A stretch of DNA of 39,088 bases from Pedobacter sp. ok626 (GCF_900100435.1 NZ_FNEX01000025.1:1-39088), one strand, 5' to 3'. Numbered from the stretch's first letter, positions 1 to 9,023 are shown. A program made the numbers and translations. The notes: generated from the letters alone by a model not told the origin.

Positions 1-156
1 TATCGTAAACAACGCCCCGTCGATGTAGAACCCGTATTTGCACATATCAAAGCTAATCGTGGCTTCAAACGGTTTTTATTGAAAGGGATAAGCAAGGCTG
101 AAGTAGAAGTCGGGTTGCTTTCCATCGCTCACAACTTAAAAAAATGGAAAGCGTAA
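1..156 (+). CDS. IS1182-type transposase, C-terminal fragment
   Basis: An open frame enters from the left edge and stops at 156, giving 51 residues. It reads RPVDVEPVFAHIKANRGFKR near the start and ends in GLLSIAHNLKKW. The VEPVFxxIKxNxGFxRFxLxG ... AHNLxK pattern is the C-terminal end of the DDE transposases of the IS1182 group, in which the last catalytic Glu lies in VEPVF. Only this end is in the window, so I cannot tell whether the element is complete upstream. The frame is undamaged. The hairpin at 293-319 may belong to the element's right end or to the neighbouring minus-strand operon. Confidence 0.8.
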   Translation, partial: YRKQRPVDVEPVFAHIKANRGFKRFLLKGISKAEVEVGLLSIAHNLKKWKA

Positions 157-292
157 AGCTTTTTGTATCGTTGTTTAATGCTAAAGTACACCGGGGAACA
201 TAGATGCATACACAAATCAACGTTCAACCAAAACTTGTAGCTTTGATCTGAAAAAAGTAGCTAATAACTCAAAAAATAACACAATAAAAAAA

Positions 293-329
293 CCGTCTCA
301 TAATTGACTTATGAGACGGCTACTTTTTT
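293..329. terminator. Perfect 11-bp hairpin with A and T tracts, likely two-way terminator
   Basis: The arms CCGTCTCATAA (293-303) and TTATGAGACGG (309-319) are exactly complementary around a 5-base loop. A run of A precedes the stem (286-292) and T's follow at 324-329, so it would terminate transcription from either side. It lies 16 bases beyond the stop codon of the minus-strand oxidoreductase, which is the most likely user. Such TGAGACGG hairpins can also sit at IS1182-family ends, which is the alternative reading. Confidence 0.7.
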
Positions 330-344
330 GTTAAATAGTAAATC

Positions 345-1703
345 TTAATATTTAAACGGTTTTCCGCCTACCATTACTTCCTGTGTAGCTTCATCAAACG
401 TAGCCTTAAGTCCAGTTCTTGCAGCAGCATTCGTCATAATGTTTGCTATTGAATGATAATAACCCGCTTCAACAGGCGCATTCGTTTGCTTACGACTTCT
501 AATACACTCCATCCAGTTACGCATGTGTGCAGAGGTCAATTTATCACCACCAGTATTGGCAGAGGCAGCAACCTGCTCTACCATATCCGTAAGTTTTAGT
601 TCAGGTAGTAAATTCGGCTGCATCTTCATTGCTGCAGCAGCTTTAGCACTTAAACCACCAACAGGAGAAACCGTATTGGTATTCAAATTCAGTTCACCAC
701 CATTTGAATAGTAAATTTCAGCCGGACGTTCATCACCATTGTGCATTCTCGAAGTAAACACTACCTGGAAACCATTATTAGGATCGTTAGGCTTACCATA
801 ATCAAATACTGCAGTTGTAGTATCCCAGTTTCTACGGCCGTCTTTCCATTGGTAAATACCACCATTGGCTACCACACTTCTTGGATGTTTTAAATCTGTA
901 AACCAATGTACTGTATCAATCTGGTGCGACATCCATTGTCCAGGCATTCCAGAAGAGTACGGCCAAAACAAACGATATTCTAAATATTTTCTCGGATCCC
1001 ATGCTTCAAAAGGACGGTTAATCAAGAAGCGCTTCCAATCTGTATCCTCCTGTTTTAATTTAGCAACCAGATCAGGTCTGCGCCAACGTCCCGGTTGGTT
1101 TACATTCCAGCTCAGTTCAACCATCGTAATATCTCCAAATTTACCATCTTTAATAAACTTATTAGCAGCATGGTAGTTGTCCCCACTTCTGCGCTGCGAA
1201 CCGATCTGAACAATTTGTTTAGAGGCTTTAACGGCTTTCAAAGCCATACGTGCATCTTCCATTGTTTCAGCAAAAGGCTTTTCACAATATACATCGCATT
1301 TATTGTTTACAGCTTCGGCAGCATGGGTAGCATGTTGAAAATCCGCTGTACTCACAATCACAGCATCAATATCTTTTAAACCATATAATTCATCATTATT
1401 GCGACAAGCGGTAATGTCATGACCGAATTTGGACTTTAAAGTATCTACACCTAAACCCCGGCGATAACTCCAAAGATCTGATACCGCTACAATATCAAAA
1501 TTTAGTTCTTTCTGGTGATTTAAAAATGAAGGCAAAAGAGAGTCTTTAAAACGGTCAGAAAACCCAACTACGCCAACTCTTACACGATCATTTGCGCCTA
1601 TGATATTGCCATAGCTCTTCGCACTTAATCCCATGGTTCCTAAATAGGTTCCTGCTGCTGCAATAGCAGATTGTTTAATAAATTTTCTTCTTGAATCTAA
1701 CAT
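345..1703 (-). CDS. Gfo/Idh/MocA family oxidoreductase, Tat-exported
   Basis: A 452-residue NAD(P)-dependent sugar oxidoreductase of the Gfo/Idh/MocA family. The N-terminus carries a twin-arginine signal (SRRKFIKQS followed by a small-residue hydrophobic stretch), so it is probably a Tat substrate acting in the periplasm with a bound cofactor. The Rossmann start is VRVGVVGFS near residue 45, and the family hallmark CEKPF near residue 140 supplies the EKP Lys. The C-terminal half is the usual alpha/beta substrate domain. It is the last gene of a three-gene operon, 13 bases after the DUF1080 gene. With DUF1080 and PmoA-like partners, it probably oxidises or reduces a sugar or 3-keto-sugar. The exact substrate is not readable from the sequence. 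Confidence 0.85.
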   Translation of the reverse strand: MLDSRRKFIKQSAIAAAGTYLGTMGLSAKSYGNIIGANDRVRVGVVGFSDRFKDSLLPSFLNHQKELNFDIVAVSDLWSYRRGLGVDTLKSKFGHDITACRNNDELYGLKDIDAVIVSTADFQHATHAAEAVNNKCDVYCEKPFAETMEDARMALKAVKASKQIVQIGSQRRSGDNYHAANKFIKDGKFGDITMVELSWNVNQPGRWRRPDLVAKLKQEDTDWKRFLINRPFEAWDPRKYLEYRLFWPYSSGMPGQWMSHQIDTVHWFTDLKHPRSVVANGGIYQWKDGRRNWDTTTAVFDYGKPNDPNNGFQVVFTSRMHNGDERPAEIYYSNGGELNLNTNTVSPVGGLSAKAAAAMKMQPNLLPELKLTDMVEQVAASANTGGDKLTSAHMRNWMECIRSRKQTNAPVEAGYYHSIANIMTNAAARTGLKATFDEATQEVMVGGKPFKY

Positions 1704-1716
1704 AGTCGCTAAAATT

Positions 1717-3075
1717 TTAAAGTTCTTTTAATTTAATACTTCTAAAGGAAACGTTATCACCATGGTCTTGAATTAAGATATGCCCCTTAGGTGCCATCCC
1801 AAAGTCCTTCCAGTTTTTATATTTACTATCCGCTACTAATGCGTTGAACTCAGCCGAACCTCTAACATATTCCAGAATTTTAAAACCATTTAAATAATAC
1901 TCTATCTTATTATCTGGATATACAATAACAACACCTTTGTTCCATTCCCCAATCTTTCTTTGCGAATTAGGTATTTTTTTGCTGGTAATCAAGTCATACA
2001 ATGAACCCAAAGTACGATTGCCATTCTTACCCAATTTGGCATCAGGGTGTCTCACATCGTCAAGGATTTGGTATTCAGGACCAATAGCCGAGCCTTTATT
2101 ACCTTCAGTAAGGGTTACGAAATATTTAATCCCACTATTGGCACCTTCAGTTAGTTTAAAATCAAACTTCAACACAAAAGCACCGTACTGTTTATCGGTA
2201 ACAATATCACCACCATTGGTCGACTCAGCTCCATTAGATTTAACTACACTCAGCACACCATCTTTTATTTCCCAACCTTTCTCTGGAAATCCTTTTTTAT
2301 AAGCACCTCTCCATCCATTAGTTGTTTTTCCATCCCATAGAAGGTTATAACCATTTGCTTTTTCGGATGCAGATAAGTTATTAGGAATTGTATTCACTAC
2401 ATAAATATTATCCGCTTTTGTCGGCTTCAATCCTTCAGTTTGTATACGGATATTTCTCCATCTGATCTGTTTACCTGGTTCATCATTTTTACCGATAGCG
2501 TGTACTTGTAAAGCGATAAAACCAGAAGGCGTCATATCATCAACTAAATTAGCCGTAGGTACTCCATTAACCCAGGTTCTAATCGAGTTGCCAATACATT
2601 CAATCCTATATTTATTCCAGGTCCCTTTTTTAAAGGCCGTTTTACCTTTAGGGTTAATATCCATAGGGTATAACCATCCGCGACGAGCCTCATCATATAT
2701 ACCACCACTATAGGCCCTGTCAGAAGGATCAACTTCCATTTGGTAACCATGAACCCTTCCGTTGTTTTGGTCTGGCTTACTCTCACTTCTAAACTGGATT
2801 CCAGAGTTCATCGAATTATCTACTAGTAATTCAACTTCAAAGATAAAGTCGCCATAGTTTTTTTCAGTTGTTAAAAAGGAGTTAGGCGTATCCCGAACAG
2901 TGGTCCCAACAATTTCTCCATTTACAACCTCATATTTTGCTTTTCCATTCAGTTGTTTCCAACCCGTCAAATCTTTTCCGTTAAATAGGTTTTGCCATTT
3001 GCCGCTTTGTGCATGTAGAGACGTTAAGGATGCCCCCAGCATCAAGCCTGTTAAAATTAGTAATCTAGTCTTCAT
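1717..3075 (-). CDS. Double DUF1080 (3-keto-disaccharide hydrolase-type) exported protein
   Basis: A 452-residue protein with a signal peptide (MKTRLLILTGLMLGAS...LHAQ) followed by two tandem DUF1080 modules of concanavalin-like beta-sandwich type. The first starts at WQNLFNGKDLTGWKQ (about residues 27-215) and the second at YNLLWDGKTTNGWRG (about 243-452). Both keep the family pattern 'LFNGKDLxGW', 'G..xxxxGGDIVT' and 'WNxxxI'. DUF1080 proteins have been linked to cleavage of 3-keto-glycosides in Bacteroidota, so pairing with a Gfo/Idh/MocA oxidoreductase fits. Most DUF1080 proteins have one module, so the duplication is worth noting. It lies between the oxidoreductase (13 bases) and the PmoA-like gene (29 bases), clearly in one operon. 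Confidence 0.85.
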   Translation of the reverse strand: MKTRLLILTGLMLGASLTSLHAQSGKWQNLFNGKDLTGWKQLNGKAKYEVVNGEIVGTTVRDTPNSFLTTEKNYGDFIFEVELLVDNSMNSGIQFRSESKPDQNNGRVHGYQMEVDPSDRAYSGGIYDEARRGWLYPMDINPKGKTAFKKGTWNKYRIECIGNSIRTWVNGVPTANLVDDMTPSGFIALQVHAIGKNDEPGKQIRWRNIRIQTEGLKPTKADNIYVVNTIPNNLSASEKANGYNLLWDGKTTNGWRGAYKKGFPEKGWEIKDGVLSVVKSNGAESTNGGDIVTDKQYGAFVLKFDFKLTEGANSGIKYFVTLTEGNKGSAIGPEYQILDDVRHPDAKLGKNGNRTLGSLYDLITSKKIPNSQRKIGEWNKGVVIVYPDNKIEYYLNGFKILEYVRGSAEFNALVADSKYKNWKDFGMAPKGHILIQDHGDNVSFRSIKLKEL

Positions 3076-3104
3076 TTGTGTTTATTCTTGGTTTGTTTTA
3101 ATAA

Positions 3105-4136
3105 TCAAATTTGTTTGCCAAAGTCAAGCGCTTGTTTGTTCAGCAGCTCTGCAGTTTGCTTTTTACCTGATCCGATGATAATCCTGTAACGGAAAGTAAC
3201 CGACTCACCTGGTTTCAAGGTAAGGTTCAAATGTTCCTTACCATTGCTAAAAATAGCTTGTCCCAATGGGTTGGCCGCAAACAATCCATAATCTCTGGCG
3301 TGCCAGTAAGTAGGGTATCCTGGGTTTTTTGGATGATCAATGATTGCGATAGACACGGGTTGTGTTTCTTTTACCCCAAATAATACACACCAATTCCCAC
3401 GCGTGCCCCAGGCATCATTGCCTTTTTTACCTTCGCTCGTCAGGTAATCGCCATTGGCTCCATTTTTAGTAGGTGCTATTTTAGTTACAATACCTTTATT
3501 ATCGGTGTAAGACTCTTCTTTATCAGATGGCAATTCCAGTTCTTTCGTTACTCTGATTCCCAATGCACCATCTTTAACGTCTTTAAAGTAAACCGTATCT
3601 TTTTGTGCAGTAAGTGTAGTTATTCTGTCGATAGTCCTGGTATCATCATTCCCACTAAAAACAAAAGTAGTAGCCTCTTTCAGCAACACCTTTTTGTCCT
3701 GTCTTTCCCAGTTTGCTGTATAGTTTAAACTACCTTTAGCCTTACCATCTTTAACCGCGGTTACTTTTACATTCCTAATCCATCCATAGCCTGCTTTCTT
3801 GGTGGCAGGGATATTGTATGAATTGTTCCAGAAATCAAGCCCGTTTACACTCTCGTAATTGAACCATAAACCCACATGATGAGGGTGATCGGTACGTTCA
3901 TGATCACGTTTATCCAAAGGGAAACCTCTGGTTACTGTAAGGCCGCTGGCTGTTTGTAAAGGATATAAAATTGGCTTTTCCAGATTATCCGGATAGAGAA
4001 AGCTTGTAAATGGTTTACCATCAATTAAAACATCAACCTTTTGCTGATTTGGGTGCTCAAGAAAGCTTACTTTTTTGGTTTGGGCGGTTAGCTGCAAACT
4101 CGCAAAGCAGCAGCCAAGGATCAGGAATTTCTTCAT
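3105..4136 (-). CDS. PmoA-like (DUF6807) exported protein
   Basis: A 343-residue protein with a cleavable signal peptide (MKKFLILGCCFASLQLTAQ). The core has the DUF6807 / 'methane oxygenase PmoA' pattern: FTSFLYPDNLEKPILYPL near residue 43, DHPHHVGLWF near residue 85, and a C-terminal section with the HARDYGLFAANPLG stretch. Despite the database name the family has nothing visible in common with particulate methane monooxygenase. It is repeatedly found next to DUF1080 and Gfo/Idh/MocA genes in sugar-degradation loci. It is the first gene of the operon 4136-345, with a possible promoter at 4202-4230. The fold suggests a carbohydrate-binding or epimerase-like beta-sandwich, and the reaction is unknown. 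Confidence 0.8.
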   Translation of the reverse strand: MKKFLILGCCFASLQLTAQTKKVSFLEHPNQQKVDVLIDGKPFTSFLYPDNLEKPILYPLQTASGLTVTRGFPLDKRDHERTDHPHHVGLWFNYESVNGLDFWNNSYNIPATKKAGYGWIRNVKVTAVKDGKAKGSLNYTANWERQDKKVLLKEATTFVFSGNDDTRTIDRITTLTAQKDTVYFKDVKDGALGIRVTKELELPSDKEESYTDNKGIVTKIAPTKNGANGDYLTSEGKKGNDAWGTRGNWCVLFGVKETQPVSIAIIDHPKNPGYPTYWHARDYGLFAANPLGQAIFSNGKEHLNLTLKPGESVTFRYRIIIGSGKKQTAELLNKQALDFGKQI

Positions 4137-4201
4137 TTACATTTGGTTAAAATTAACTTCTTAAGGCATAAAGCTTGCTATGAAGCGGGTTAAGTTTTAG
4201 A

Positions 4202-4230
4202 TAAATATACCTTTCTTAAAATATAATCAA
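4202..4230 (-). promoter_or_regulatory. Possible Bacteroidota promoter for the PmoA/DUF1080/Gfo operon
   Basis: Read on the minus strand, TATATTTA (4209-4202) matches the TAnnTTTG -7 element at 7 of 8 bases. A TTG (4230-4228) lies 18 bases upstream, close to the usual 19-21. It is about 65 bases before the PmoA-like start codon. The match is imperfect in an AT-rich region. Confidence 0.3.
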
Positions 4231-4336
4231 CCTTTTAATTGACGACTATACCCAAAAAAATACGAAAACGATTGAGTAAATTTTTAAAAATTATCGCCAA
4301 TAAGCCTTATCATTGTTTGATCATAAACCAAAGACA

Positions 4337-5356
4337 ATGAACCGTAAACATTTTCTTTCTTCCATCGCAATTGCTGGCTCAACAATGAGCAGTTTAACAG
4401 CATGGAGCAATCCAGATACCTCTATTAAAGAACCAATTATCCCTCCGTATTTACGACCAGGTGATACCATTGGCCTGACTACTCCTGCAGGATACATGAC
4501 TATGGAAGAGATTCAGCCGGCCTTGAAACTAATGGAAAGCTGGGGCTTTAAAATCCAAATAGGTAATACCATCGGTAAAAGAGATTACTGTATGGGCGGA
4601 ACTGACGCCGAGCGCGCTCAAGACCTTCAGCAAATGCTGGATGACCCCAATATTAAGGCTATTATGTGTGCCCGAGGTGGTTATGGTGTGGTAAGGATCA
4701 TAGATTTGATTAATTTCGATAAGTTTAAGGCTAAACCGAAATGGATCATTGGCTTTAGTGACATCACCGTATTGCATTGTCATTTAAGCAGCCAGCTAAA
4801 CACAGCTTCAATCCATTCTAAAATGTGTAATAGCTTTCCTACGGATTGGCTTTTGGCTGATCCAATACAGATAGAAACCATACTTTCCATAAAGCAGGTA
4901 TTAAGTGGACAAGCGATTAAATATACAGCAGCAGCCCAAAGTTACAATAGAATGGGCAGGGTAGAGGCTCCTCTGATTGGCGGCAACCTCAGTATCATAG
5001 AAACCCTTACGGGCTCGGCGTCGGATATCCATACCAATGGGAAGATCCTTTTCGTGGAAGATGCGGGTGAATACCTGTACAGCATAGACAGAATGTTCTG
5101 GAATCTCAAACGCAGTGGAAAATTGGAAAAATTAAAAGGACTCATCATCGGTGGCTTTAGAGTAAAACCTGATGATCCCGGCGAGGAATTTGGCCGAACT
5201 GTATATGAGGTGATTACAGAAAAAATTAAAGAATATGATTATCCGGTGTGTTTTGATTTCCCTGTAGGCCACCAAAAGAATAACTTTGCACTTAAATGTG
5301 GCACAAAACACATACTCAATGTAGATGCAAATGGAAGTTCACTCGTATCAATCTAA
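4337..5356 (+). CDS. LD-carboxypeptidase (peptidase family S66)
   Basis: Cleaves the terminal D-Ala from tetrapeptide (LD) stems in peptidoglycan recycling or remodelling. The S66 catalytic set is present: Ser141 in GFSDITVLH, Glu241 in FVEDAGE and His312 in PVGHQKN, plus the conserved ARGGYG loop near residue 113. I chose the ATG at 4337 (339 residues). An upstream TTG in frame at 4313 adds eight unconvincing residues. The N-terminus (MNRKHFLSSIAIAGSTMSS) looks like a signal sequence with a weak RK pair, so export is likely. Its end overlaps the start of xseA by 32 bases in another frame, suggesting translational coupling. Confidence 0.9.
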   Translation: MNRKHFLSSIAIAGSTMSSLTAWSNPDTSIKEPIIPPYLRPGDTIGLTTPAGYMTMEEIQPALKLMESWGFKIQIGNTIGKRDYCMGGTDAERAQDLQQMLDDPNIKAIMCARGGYGVVRIIDLINFDKFKAKPKWIIGFSDITVLHCHLSSQLNTASIHSKMCNSFPTDWLLADPIQIETILSIKQVLSGQAIKYTAAAQSYNRMGRVEAPLIGGNLSIIETLTGSASDIHTNGKILFVEDAGEYLYSIDRMFWNLKRSGKLEKLKGLIIGGFRVKPDDPGEEFGRTVYEVITEKIKEYDYPVCFDFPVGHQKNNFALKCGTKHILNVDANGSSLVSI

Positions 5357-6725
5357 CCCTGCAGCCATAAGGCTTTCGGAACTGACAAATCAGATCCGGC
5401 AGACAATTGATGGAGTGTTTGGTAACCGAACTTTCTGGGTCATTGCGGATGTAACCAGCCATACCTATAAAGAGCAAAGCAATTATCACTATTTTGAGCT
5501 CGTAGAAAAAGACAAAGCTTCTGCAAAAATACTGACCAAGATAGCGGGTAGAGCATGGGGAAACGCTTCTGTTAACATTTCTAATTTTGAACAGGCTACA
5601 GGCCAAAAGTTTAAAAACGACATCAATGTCCTGATTCAGGTTTCTGTACAGTACAATCCGGCATTCGGATTACAGTTAAACCTGCTAGATATAGATACCA
5701 GTTTTACATTGGGCTTGTTTGAGCAACAGCGTAAAGAAACTTTGGAAAGGTTGCTCCGGGAAAACCCTGATTTTATACAAAAATCTGGAGCACATTACAT
5801 TACGCGCAACAATGGTTTAGCTTTAAATAAGGTGCTGCAAAATATTGCGGTCATCTCATCAGCTACCTCTGCCGGTTATCAGGATTTTAAACATACACTG
5901 GACAATAACTCTTTTGGCTATCGTTTTCAAATAGATGATTATTTTACTTTAATGCAGGGTGAGACTAATGCAAAGCCTTTTCTAGCCAAAATTGTAGAAG
6001 TATTTCAATCCGGAAAACCCTATGACGCACTAGTGATCATCAGGGGCGGTGGTGCCCAAATGGATTTTCTTATTTTTGACAATTACGACCTGAGCAGGGC
6101 AATTGCTAAATTCCCAATACCGGTGATCACAGGAATTGGACACCAAAAGAATGAAACGATTGCCGATTTAATGGCGCATACCTCTACAAAAACACCAACA
6201 AAAGCTGCCGAGTTGATTATTGCACACAACCGGGCCTTTGAAGAATCGCTAATCAGCTTGCAAAAAATGGTGCTCATCAAAACCTATCAGTTGATCAATT
6301 ATCATAAGGATAGGCTAACGCATATTAATCAGATCACCATTAGCACTACACGGAATCTATTGCACGAGCAGCATCGGAATATCCTTAACTTATCTCGATT
6401 GGTATTAACCAACCCTAAGATTATGATTTCCAATAAGCAAAAAGACCTGAGTAATGTGATCGGTAATCTAAAGGCATACAACAGGATGTATTTTGCTAAT
6501 AAAAGTGGATACATTGGTCACTTCCAATCGGTGGTGAGACTTATGAGTCCACAAAACATATTAAATAAAGGCTTCGCCATCCTTAAAGTAAATGGCCAGA
6601 TTGTAAGTAATGCCGATCATATTGAAGCGGGAACAATACTTACGGTCAGACTGTCTTCAACAGAAATAGAAACAACAGTAAACTCCAAATCAACCATAGA
6701 TGGAAAAGACGAATTTAACCTATGA
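5325..6725 (+). CDS. xseA: Exodeoxyribonuclease VII large subunit
   Basis: The large, catalytic subunit of exonuclease VII, which degrades single-stranded DNA into oligonucleotides together with XseB. The N-terminal OB-fold (about residues 10-115) includes FWVIADVTSHTYK. The catalytic domain has RGGGAQMDFLIFD, then PIPVITGIGHQKNETIADLM and TKTPTKAAEL, matching the family blocks. A helical region near 290-400 and a small C-terminal OB-like tail follow. Its 466 residues are normal. The usual GHETD reads GHQKNE here, a conservative-looking variation. The start overlaps the LD-carboxypeptidase and a second ATG lies two codons in (5331). The 3' end overlaps xseB by 26 bases, so the subunits are translated together. 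Confidence 0.93.
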   Translation: MQMEVHSYQSNPAAIRLSELTNQIRQTIDGVFGNRTFWVIADVTSHTYKEQSNYHYFELVEKDKASAKILTKIAGRAWGNASVNISNFEQATGQKFKNDINVLIQVSVQYNPAFGLQLNLLDIDTSFTLGLFEQQRKETLERLLRENPDFIQKSGAHYITRNNGLALNKVLQNIAVISSATSAGYQDFKHTLDNNSFGYRFQIDDYFTLMQGETNAKPFLAKIVEVFQSGKPYDALVIIRGGGAQMDFLIFDNYDLSRAIAKFPIPVITGIGHQKNETIADLMAHTSTKTPTKAAELIIAHNRAFEESLISLQKMVLIKTYQLINYHKDRLTHINQITISTTRNLLHEQHRNILNLSRLVLTNPKIMISNKQKDLSNVIGNLKAYNRMYFANKSGYIGHFQSVVRLMSPQNILNKGFAILKVNGQIVSNADHIEAGTILTVRLSSTEIETTVNSKSTIDGKDEFNL

Positions 6726-6909
6726 AAGCGCTTATAAAGAGCTTGCAGAAATAGCTCAGGAGATAGAAACGGAAGCCGTATCGGTAGATGTTTTGGCAGA
6801 AAAGGTAAAACGTGCATCAGATTTGATCGAGTTTTGCCAGACTAAACTCCGTGCTACAGAAACTGAGGTGAACAAAATTATTAAGCAGATGGAGAATCCA
6901 CCTGCTTAA
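6700..6909 (+). CDS. xseB: Exodeoxyribonuclease VII small subunit
   Basis: A 69-residue helical protein matching XseB throughout: LTYESAYKELAEIAQEIE at the N-terminus, then VDVLAEKVKRASDLIEFC and KLRATETEVNKII. XseB forms long helical hairpins that bind the large subunit's extended helical region. The start lies inside the end of xseA in another reading frame. The stop is only 6 bases from the convergent reductase gene, and no classical terminator separates them. Confidence 0.92.
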   Translation: MEKTNLTYESAYKELAEIAQEIETEAVSVDVLAEKVKRASDLIEFCQTKLRATETEVNKIIKQMENPPA

Positions 6910-6915
6910 GGGCAA

Positions 6916-7908
6916 CTATAGCCAATTATTTAATTTATACCACTTAATGGTCTGCATTATGCCTTTCTCTAAGTTATACTCAGGTGTATAACCTAAATCT
7001 GACTGAGCACCTGCAATACTGCAAGCCCAGTTAATAGCAGTAAGTTCGGCCATCTTTTCTTTATTTAAAGCTGGGGTATTCTTACTTCCTGCATATACAA
7101 AATCCATAATGGCTGCGAGCAAGGCTACCAACGGCACAGGAAGATGAAACTTAAAGGTTTTCTTGTTCAATGCCTTTTTCGTAAAATTAGCTAAGGCATA
7201 TCGATCGTATATTTCCCCGTCAGAGATATTATAATGCTGGTGAACCGCTGTAGCCGTTAAAGCTTTTACAATTACATTTACCAGATCTTTAACATATACA
7301 AAACTCAGTTGTTGTTTAAAGCTACCTATATGAGGCTCAAGCCCTTTATTAATGCTGTTAAACAAAATAAACAGATCCTTCTCTCTAGGTCCGTAAACAG
7401 CTGTAGGGCGTATTGTCAATAAAGGAAGAGTTGTAAAATCAGCCAGATATTGCTCGGCTAACATTTTACTAGCTCCGTAATTTGTTACTGGTTGAGGCGC
7501 AGTACCATCCTGAATTTCAGCTGATAAATCAGGTAGGGGGCCTAAGGCCGCTAAACTGCTCAGAAAAACAAATTTCTCCAAATTGATATTCGCCTCTAGT
7601 GCAGCAGTAGCCAGATTACGGGTATAAGCTGCATTAACCAGATCGTACTCAGCCTTAGTTTTCGCTTTGGTAATACCAGCAGCGTGTATGATATAATGAT
7701 ATTGCTTATCCTCCAGTTCCTGCTTTAACCGATCAACATTGCTATAATCAAGATTGACATACTGTACATTAAGACCTTTTAAATGTGACCGGTCGCTACT
7801 TGGCCTGATGGCCGCATATACTTCAAGATCGGCTATTAAAGCTTCTTCAATTAAATGATAACCCACAAAACCACTCGCACCGGTAATTAATACCCTTTTT
7901 TTACTCAT
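6916..7908 (-). CDS. NAD-dependent epimerase/dehydratase, CerR-like ceramide reductase candidate
   Basis: A 330-residue extended short-chain dehydrogenase. The nucleotide-binding motif is ITGASGFVGYHL (GxxGxxG, about residues 8-19) and the active-site Tyr-Lys pair is YGASKMLAEQYL (about 147-158). Its ATG overlaps the stop of the GNAT-like gene by 4 bases (ATGA), and serine palmitoyltransferase is the next gene upstream. In Caulobacter an NAD-dependent epimerase-family protein, CerR, reduces 3-keto-ceramide after N-acylation by bacterial ceramide synthase. Gene order here (spt, bCerS-like, this gene) strongly suggests the same step. The family call is firm; the ceramide role is inferred from context. 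Confidence 0.8.
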   Translation of the reverse strand: MSKKRVLITGASGFVGYHLIEEALIADLEVYAAIRPSSDRSHLKGLNVQYVNLDYSNVDRLKQELEDKQYHYIIHAAGITKAKTKAEYDLVNAAYTRNLATAALEANINLEKFVFLSSLAALGPLPDLSAEIQDGTAPQPVTNYGASKMLAEQYLADFTTLPLLTIRPTAVYGPREKDLFILFNSINKGLEPHIGSFKQQLSFVYVKDLVNVIVKALTATAVHQHYNISDGEIYDRYALANFTKKALNKKTFKFHLPVPLVALLAAIMDFVYAGSKNTPALNKEKMAELTAINWACSIAGAQSDLGYTPEYNLEKGIMQTIKWYKLNNWL

Positions 7909-9023
7909 ACTGCTTTCTCATAGATCCTATATTTTTTATAAGGATCTCCTTTTATCGCCTTAATAGCATTATTTACCAAATCATTATGTTCCAAAGTCCA
8001 TCCTGCTTCAGCATATTTAAAGTTCTTTGCACGATAGGACTTAATGATATTACCATACAGACAGGCTTCAATACCCATTTTACGATAGCCATCAACCACG
8101 CCTAAAAGCAATATCCTGATACCGGTAACATTTTTCTTTCCAAATAGTAACTTGAAAATTCCTGTAGGTAGTAACCTGCCTTTTTTAATTTTGATCTGAA
8201 TTTGGTTCATATCAGGAATGGCGGCGCCGAAACCTACTAATTTACCATCCTGCTCGGCCACAAAACAAAAATCAGCATCCAGTACCAATTTTAAATCTTT
8301 AGCCTGGTAATCAAACTCCTCATCATTCAATGGCACAAAGCCTAAATTCTTATCCCATGCTTTATTATAAACTTCGCGCAGGTTAGCTGCCTCTTGTTTA
8401 AAATTCTTCATGTTGATTTTTCTGATGGTGACATTGCTCCGTTTTAAACGCTCTTCAAGTTTATCCATCAGTTTAACCGAACGATCATCGTAGTTGTCGC
8501 CATTAAACTTCCATGCAATCAAATCTACATTCTTTTGGAATCCCCATTGCTCCAATAAAGTTGCATAGTAAGGCGCATTGTAAGGCATCATTACCACAGG
8601 CGGAGAGTCAAAACCTTCAATCAACAAACCACAAGATTCATTGGTAGAGAAGTTAACCGGACCGAGAATCTTGCCCGTTACACCTTTGTCTTTTACCCAT
8701 TGATCGGCAGTCTCTAACAATAGATTAGCTGCTTCCTGATCATCTATACAATCAAAGAAGCCGAAAAATCCATCCTTGACATTGTTTAGTTTATTATAGT
8801 TGTTGTTTAATATAGCTGCAATACGACCAATTACCTTTTCCCCATCATAAAGCAAAAAACACTGCAATGAAGAGTGTTTATGAAAGGGGTGTGTAGTTAA
8901 AAGATCTTTTTGAGCAATGAATAACTCGGGTACATAATTTGGATCTCCTTTGTATAGGTCGTGCGGAAAATCTATAAATGTTGCTAATTGTTTCTTGGTG
9001 TTAACGGCAACAATATTCTTCAT
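7905..9023 (-). CDS. GNAT-fold acyltransferase, bacterial ceramide synthase (bCerS) candidate
   Basis: A 372-residue protein with a C-terminal GNAT-like acyltransferase region: FCFVAEQDGKLVGFGAAIPD near residue 250, then ILLLGVVDGYRKMGIEACLY near residue 305, where the RKMGIE loop takes the place of the usual acyl-CoA-binding Q/RxxGxG/A. The long N-terminal region begins with FIDFPHDLYKGDPNYVPEL, a pattern shared with large GNAT relatives in Bacteroidota. Bacterial ceramide synthase of Caulobacter is a GNAT-family protein encoded with serine palmitoyltransferase. This gene sits directly between spt and a CerR-like reductase and overlaps the latter by 4 bases. It probably N-acylates 3-ketosphinganine. 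The acyl donor cannot be read from the sequence. Confidence 0.75.
   Translation of the reverse strand: MKNIVAVNTKKQLATFIDFPHDLYKGDPNYVPELFIAQKDLLTTHPFHKHSSLQCFLLYDGEKVIGRIAAILNNNYNKLNNVKDGFFGFFDCIDDQEAANLLLETADQWVKDKGVTGKILGPVNFSTNESCGLLIEGFDSPPVVMMPYNAPYYATLLEQWGFQKNVDLIAWKFNGDNYDDRSVKLMDKLEERLKRSNVTIRKINMKNFKQEAANLREVYNKAWDKNLGFVPLNDEEFDYQAKDLKLVLDADFCFVAEQDGKLVGFGAAIPDMNQIQIKIKKGRLLPTGIFKLLFGKKNVTGIRILLLGVVDGYRKMGIEACLYGNIIKSYRAKNFKYAEAGWTLEHNDLVNNAIKAIKGDPYKKYRIYEKAV

Noticed and set aside
157..292. Right terminal inverted repeat of the IS1182-type element
   Set aside because: The left end is outside the window, so no matching terminal repeat or target duplication can be identified.
3105..4136. 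PmoA annotation read as a methane monooxygenase subunit
   Set aside because: The protein is a soluble exported DUF6807 domain without the membrane helices or copper ligands of pMMO.
4261..4280. LacI-type operator near ACGAAAACGATTGAG
   Set aside because: It is not convincingly palindromic and no LacI-family gene is nearby.
4529..4783. Antisense open frame in the LD-carboxypeptidase gene
   Set aside because: It is a shadow of a gene with an intact catalytic triad; no family features were seen.
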